Below are positions 63,875 to 64,000 of a stretch of 64,000 bases of DNA, piece by piece. Position 1 is the stretch's first letter. Every line of letters begins with the position of its first letter. Source of the DNA: Nostoc flagelliforme FACHB-838 (GTDB lineage: Bacteria; Cyanobacteriota; Cyanobacteriia; Cyanobacteriales; Nostocaceae); contig NZ_JACJSI010000027.1 in NCBI RefSeq assembly GCF_014698065.1, positions 20,825-84,824 of the forward strand, read 5' to 3'. The translations under genes and the position numbers were made by a program. The notes under the pieces are model-generated. The model saw only the letters and a list, made by a program, of their open reading frames with translations, was not told the origin of the DNA and ran no database searches.

Positions 63875-64000
63875 GGTGACAAAGGGACTAAAGCCGAGGA
63901 AATATAAGAGTGTGACCGTTTTGGGGTAAAAAAAGATAGGTCAGGTATTCTCAACAAGACCTATCAAATGATAATGTTACCTAAATTCTACCAAAACTGC
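63875..64000. mobile_element. Insertion sequence interrupting tnsB (left end only)
   Basis: At 63875 the tnsB similarity stops and the sequence changes to GCTGAAGGGGTGACAAAGGG and beyond, unrelated to TnsB. It is followed by a plus-strand start (ATG at 63968). The start of an inverted terminal repeat would be near 63870-63880, but only one side can be seen. Most likely an IS inserted in tnsB. Confidence 0.55.
63968..64000 (+). CDS. Probable IS transposase, N-terminal 11 residues only
   Basis: ATG at 63968 opens MIMLPKFYQNC and runs off the window. It recalls the start of IS4-like transposases of Nostoc and Anabaena that begin with MLPKFYQ. The fragment is too short to be sure. Supporting evidence is only that tnsB is cut just upstream. 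Confidence 0.4.
   Translation, partial: MIMLPKFYQNC

Larger units (their letters stand above)
55636..64000. mobile_element. Degraded type V-K CRISPR-associated transposon (CAST), one end visible
   Basis: From the tRNA-Cys side the element has the end TGTACA (55636), a homing guide, a CRISPR array, tracrRNA, cas12k, a cvkR-like regulator, cargo, tnsC and tnsB. The second end lies beyond the window or has been lost. No tniQ is seen. tnsC and tnsB are broken (see their entries), so transposition in cis is unlikely. The site, 62 bp downstream of a GTG PAM and 9 bp after the tRNA gene, fits RNA-guided insertion. TGTAC at 55631-55635, directly outside the end, is the candidate 5-bp target duplication, but only one side can be seen. 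Confidence 0.85.

Overview
The window looks like chromosome from a filamentous, Nostoc-like (Nostocales) cyanobacterium. The evidence is moderate-to-low GC, frequent HIP1-type GCGATCGC octamers, a CpcT-type phycobiliprotein lyase, a fused PanC/cytidylate kinase, many short palindromic repeats of the kind spread through Nostoc genomes, and a type V-K CRISPR-associated transposon (CAST), a system known essentially from cyanobacteria. Family calls are made by reading the translated sequence; no database search was run.

Layout. 1-8.9 kb is a minus-strand surface-polysaccharide cluster with five glycosyltransferases (the first cut by the window edge), an MsbA-like ABC exporter carrying an unusual duplicated histidine-kinase-like tail, and an ATP-grasp-like protein. 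9.2-16 kb holds housekeeping genes (gloB, rplI, dnaB, an FKBP isomerase), small membrane or accessory proteins and an orphan ParA. 15.6-19 kb encodes a permease-PAS-GGDEF-EAL fusion. 19-35 kb contains a histidine decarboxylase, ileS, a cNMP-binding protein, Lin0512, an AbrB-type membrane protein, a TrpF-like protein, a DUF1838 protein, glsA, rlpA, panC/cmk and sodB. 35.8-37 kb is an AIR-synthase-like gene of foreign composition. 38.2-42.4 kb is an arsenic resistance operon (arsR, a broken pstS-like gene, acr3, arsC, a dual-specificity-type phosphatase, arsH). 42.6-45.7 kb is a cobalamin cluster (cobI, cobH, cobG). 46-55.3 kb is mixed: moaE, a KTSC protein, a methyltransferase, an aldo/keto reductase, a parDE-like pair, a Uma2 nuclease, a TPR protein and cpcT.

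55.56-64 kb is the most interesting part: a degraded type V-K CAST sitting 9 bp downstream of a tRNA-Cys gene. From the tRNA outward it has a transposon end (TGTACA plus TnsB-type repeats), a short homing guide (repeat remnant plus a 17-nt spacer identical to the neighbouring tRNA gene), a 3-repeat CRISPR array, a tracrRNA, cas12k, a divergent MerR regulator (CvkR-like), cargo (an XRE regulator, a pentapeptide-repeat/nuclease-like protein, remnants of a type I restriction-modification system), and then broken tnsC and tnsB. The geometry fits guide-directed insertion: a GTG PAM, the matching protospacer inside the tRNA gene, and the element end 62 bp downstream of the PAM. The transposition genes are dead or dying: tnsC has a nonsense codon at position 7 and a replaced 3' end fused to hsdS, tniQ is absent, and tnsB is cut by what looks like an insertion sequence at the window edge. 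Cas12k, tracrRNA, array and regulator look intact, so the locus may have been kept for something other than its own transposition, or may simply be decaying from one side.

Throughout the window short palindromic repeats sit between genes and in at least two cases inside reading frames (cobG and the pstS-like gene).
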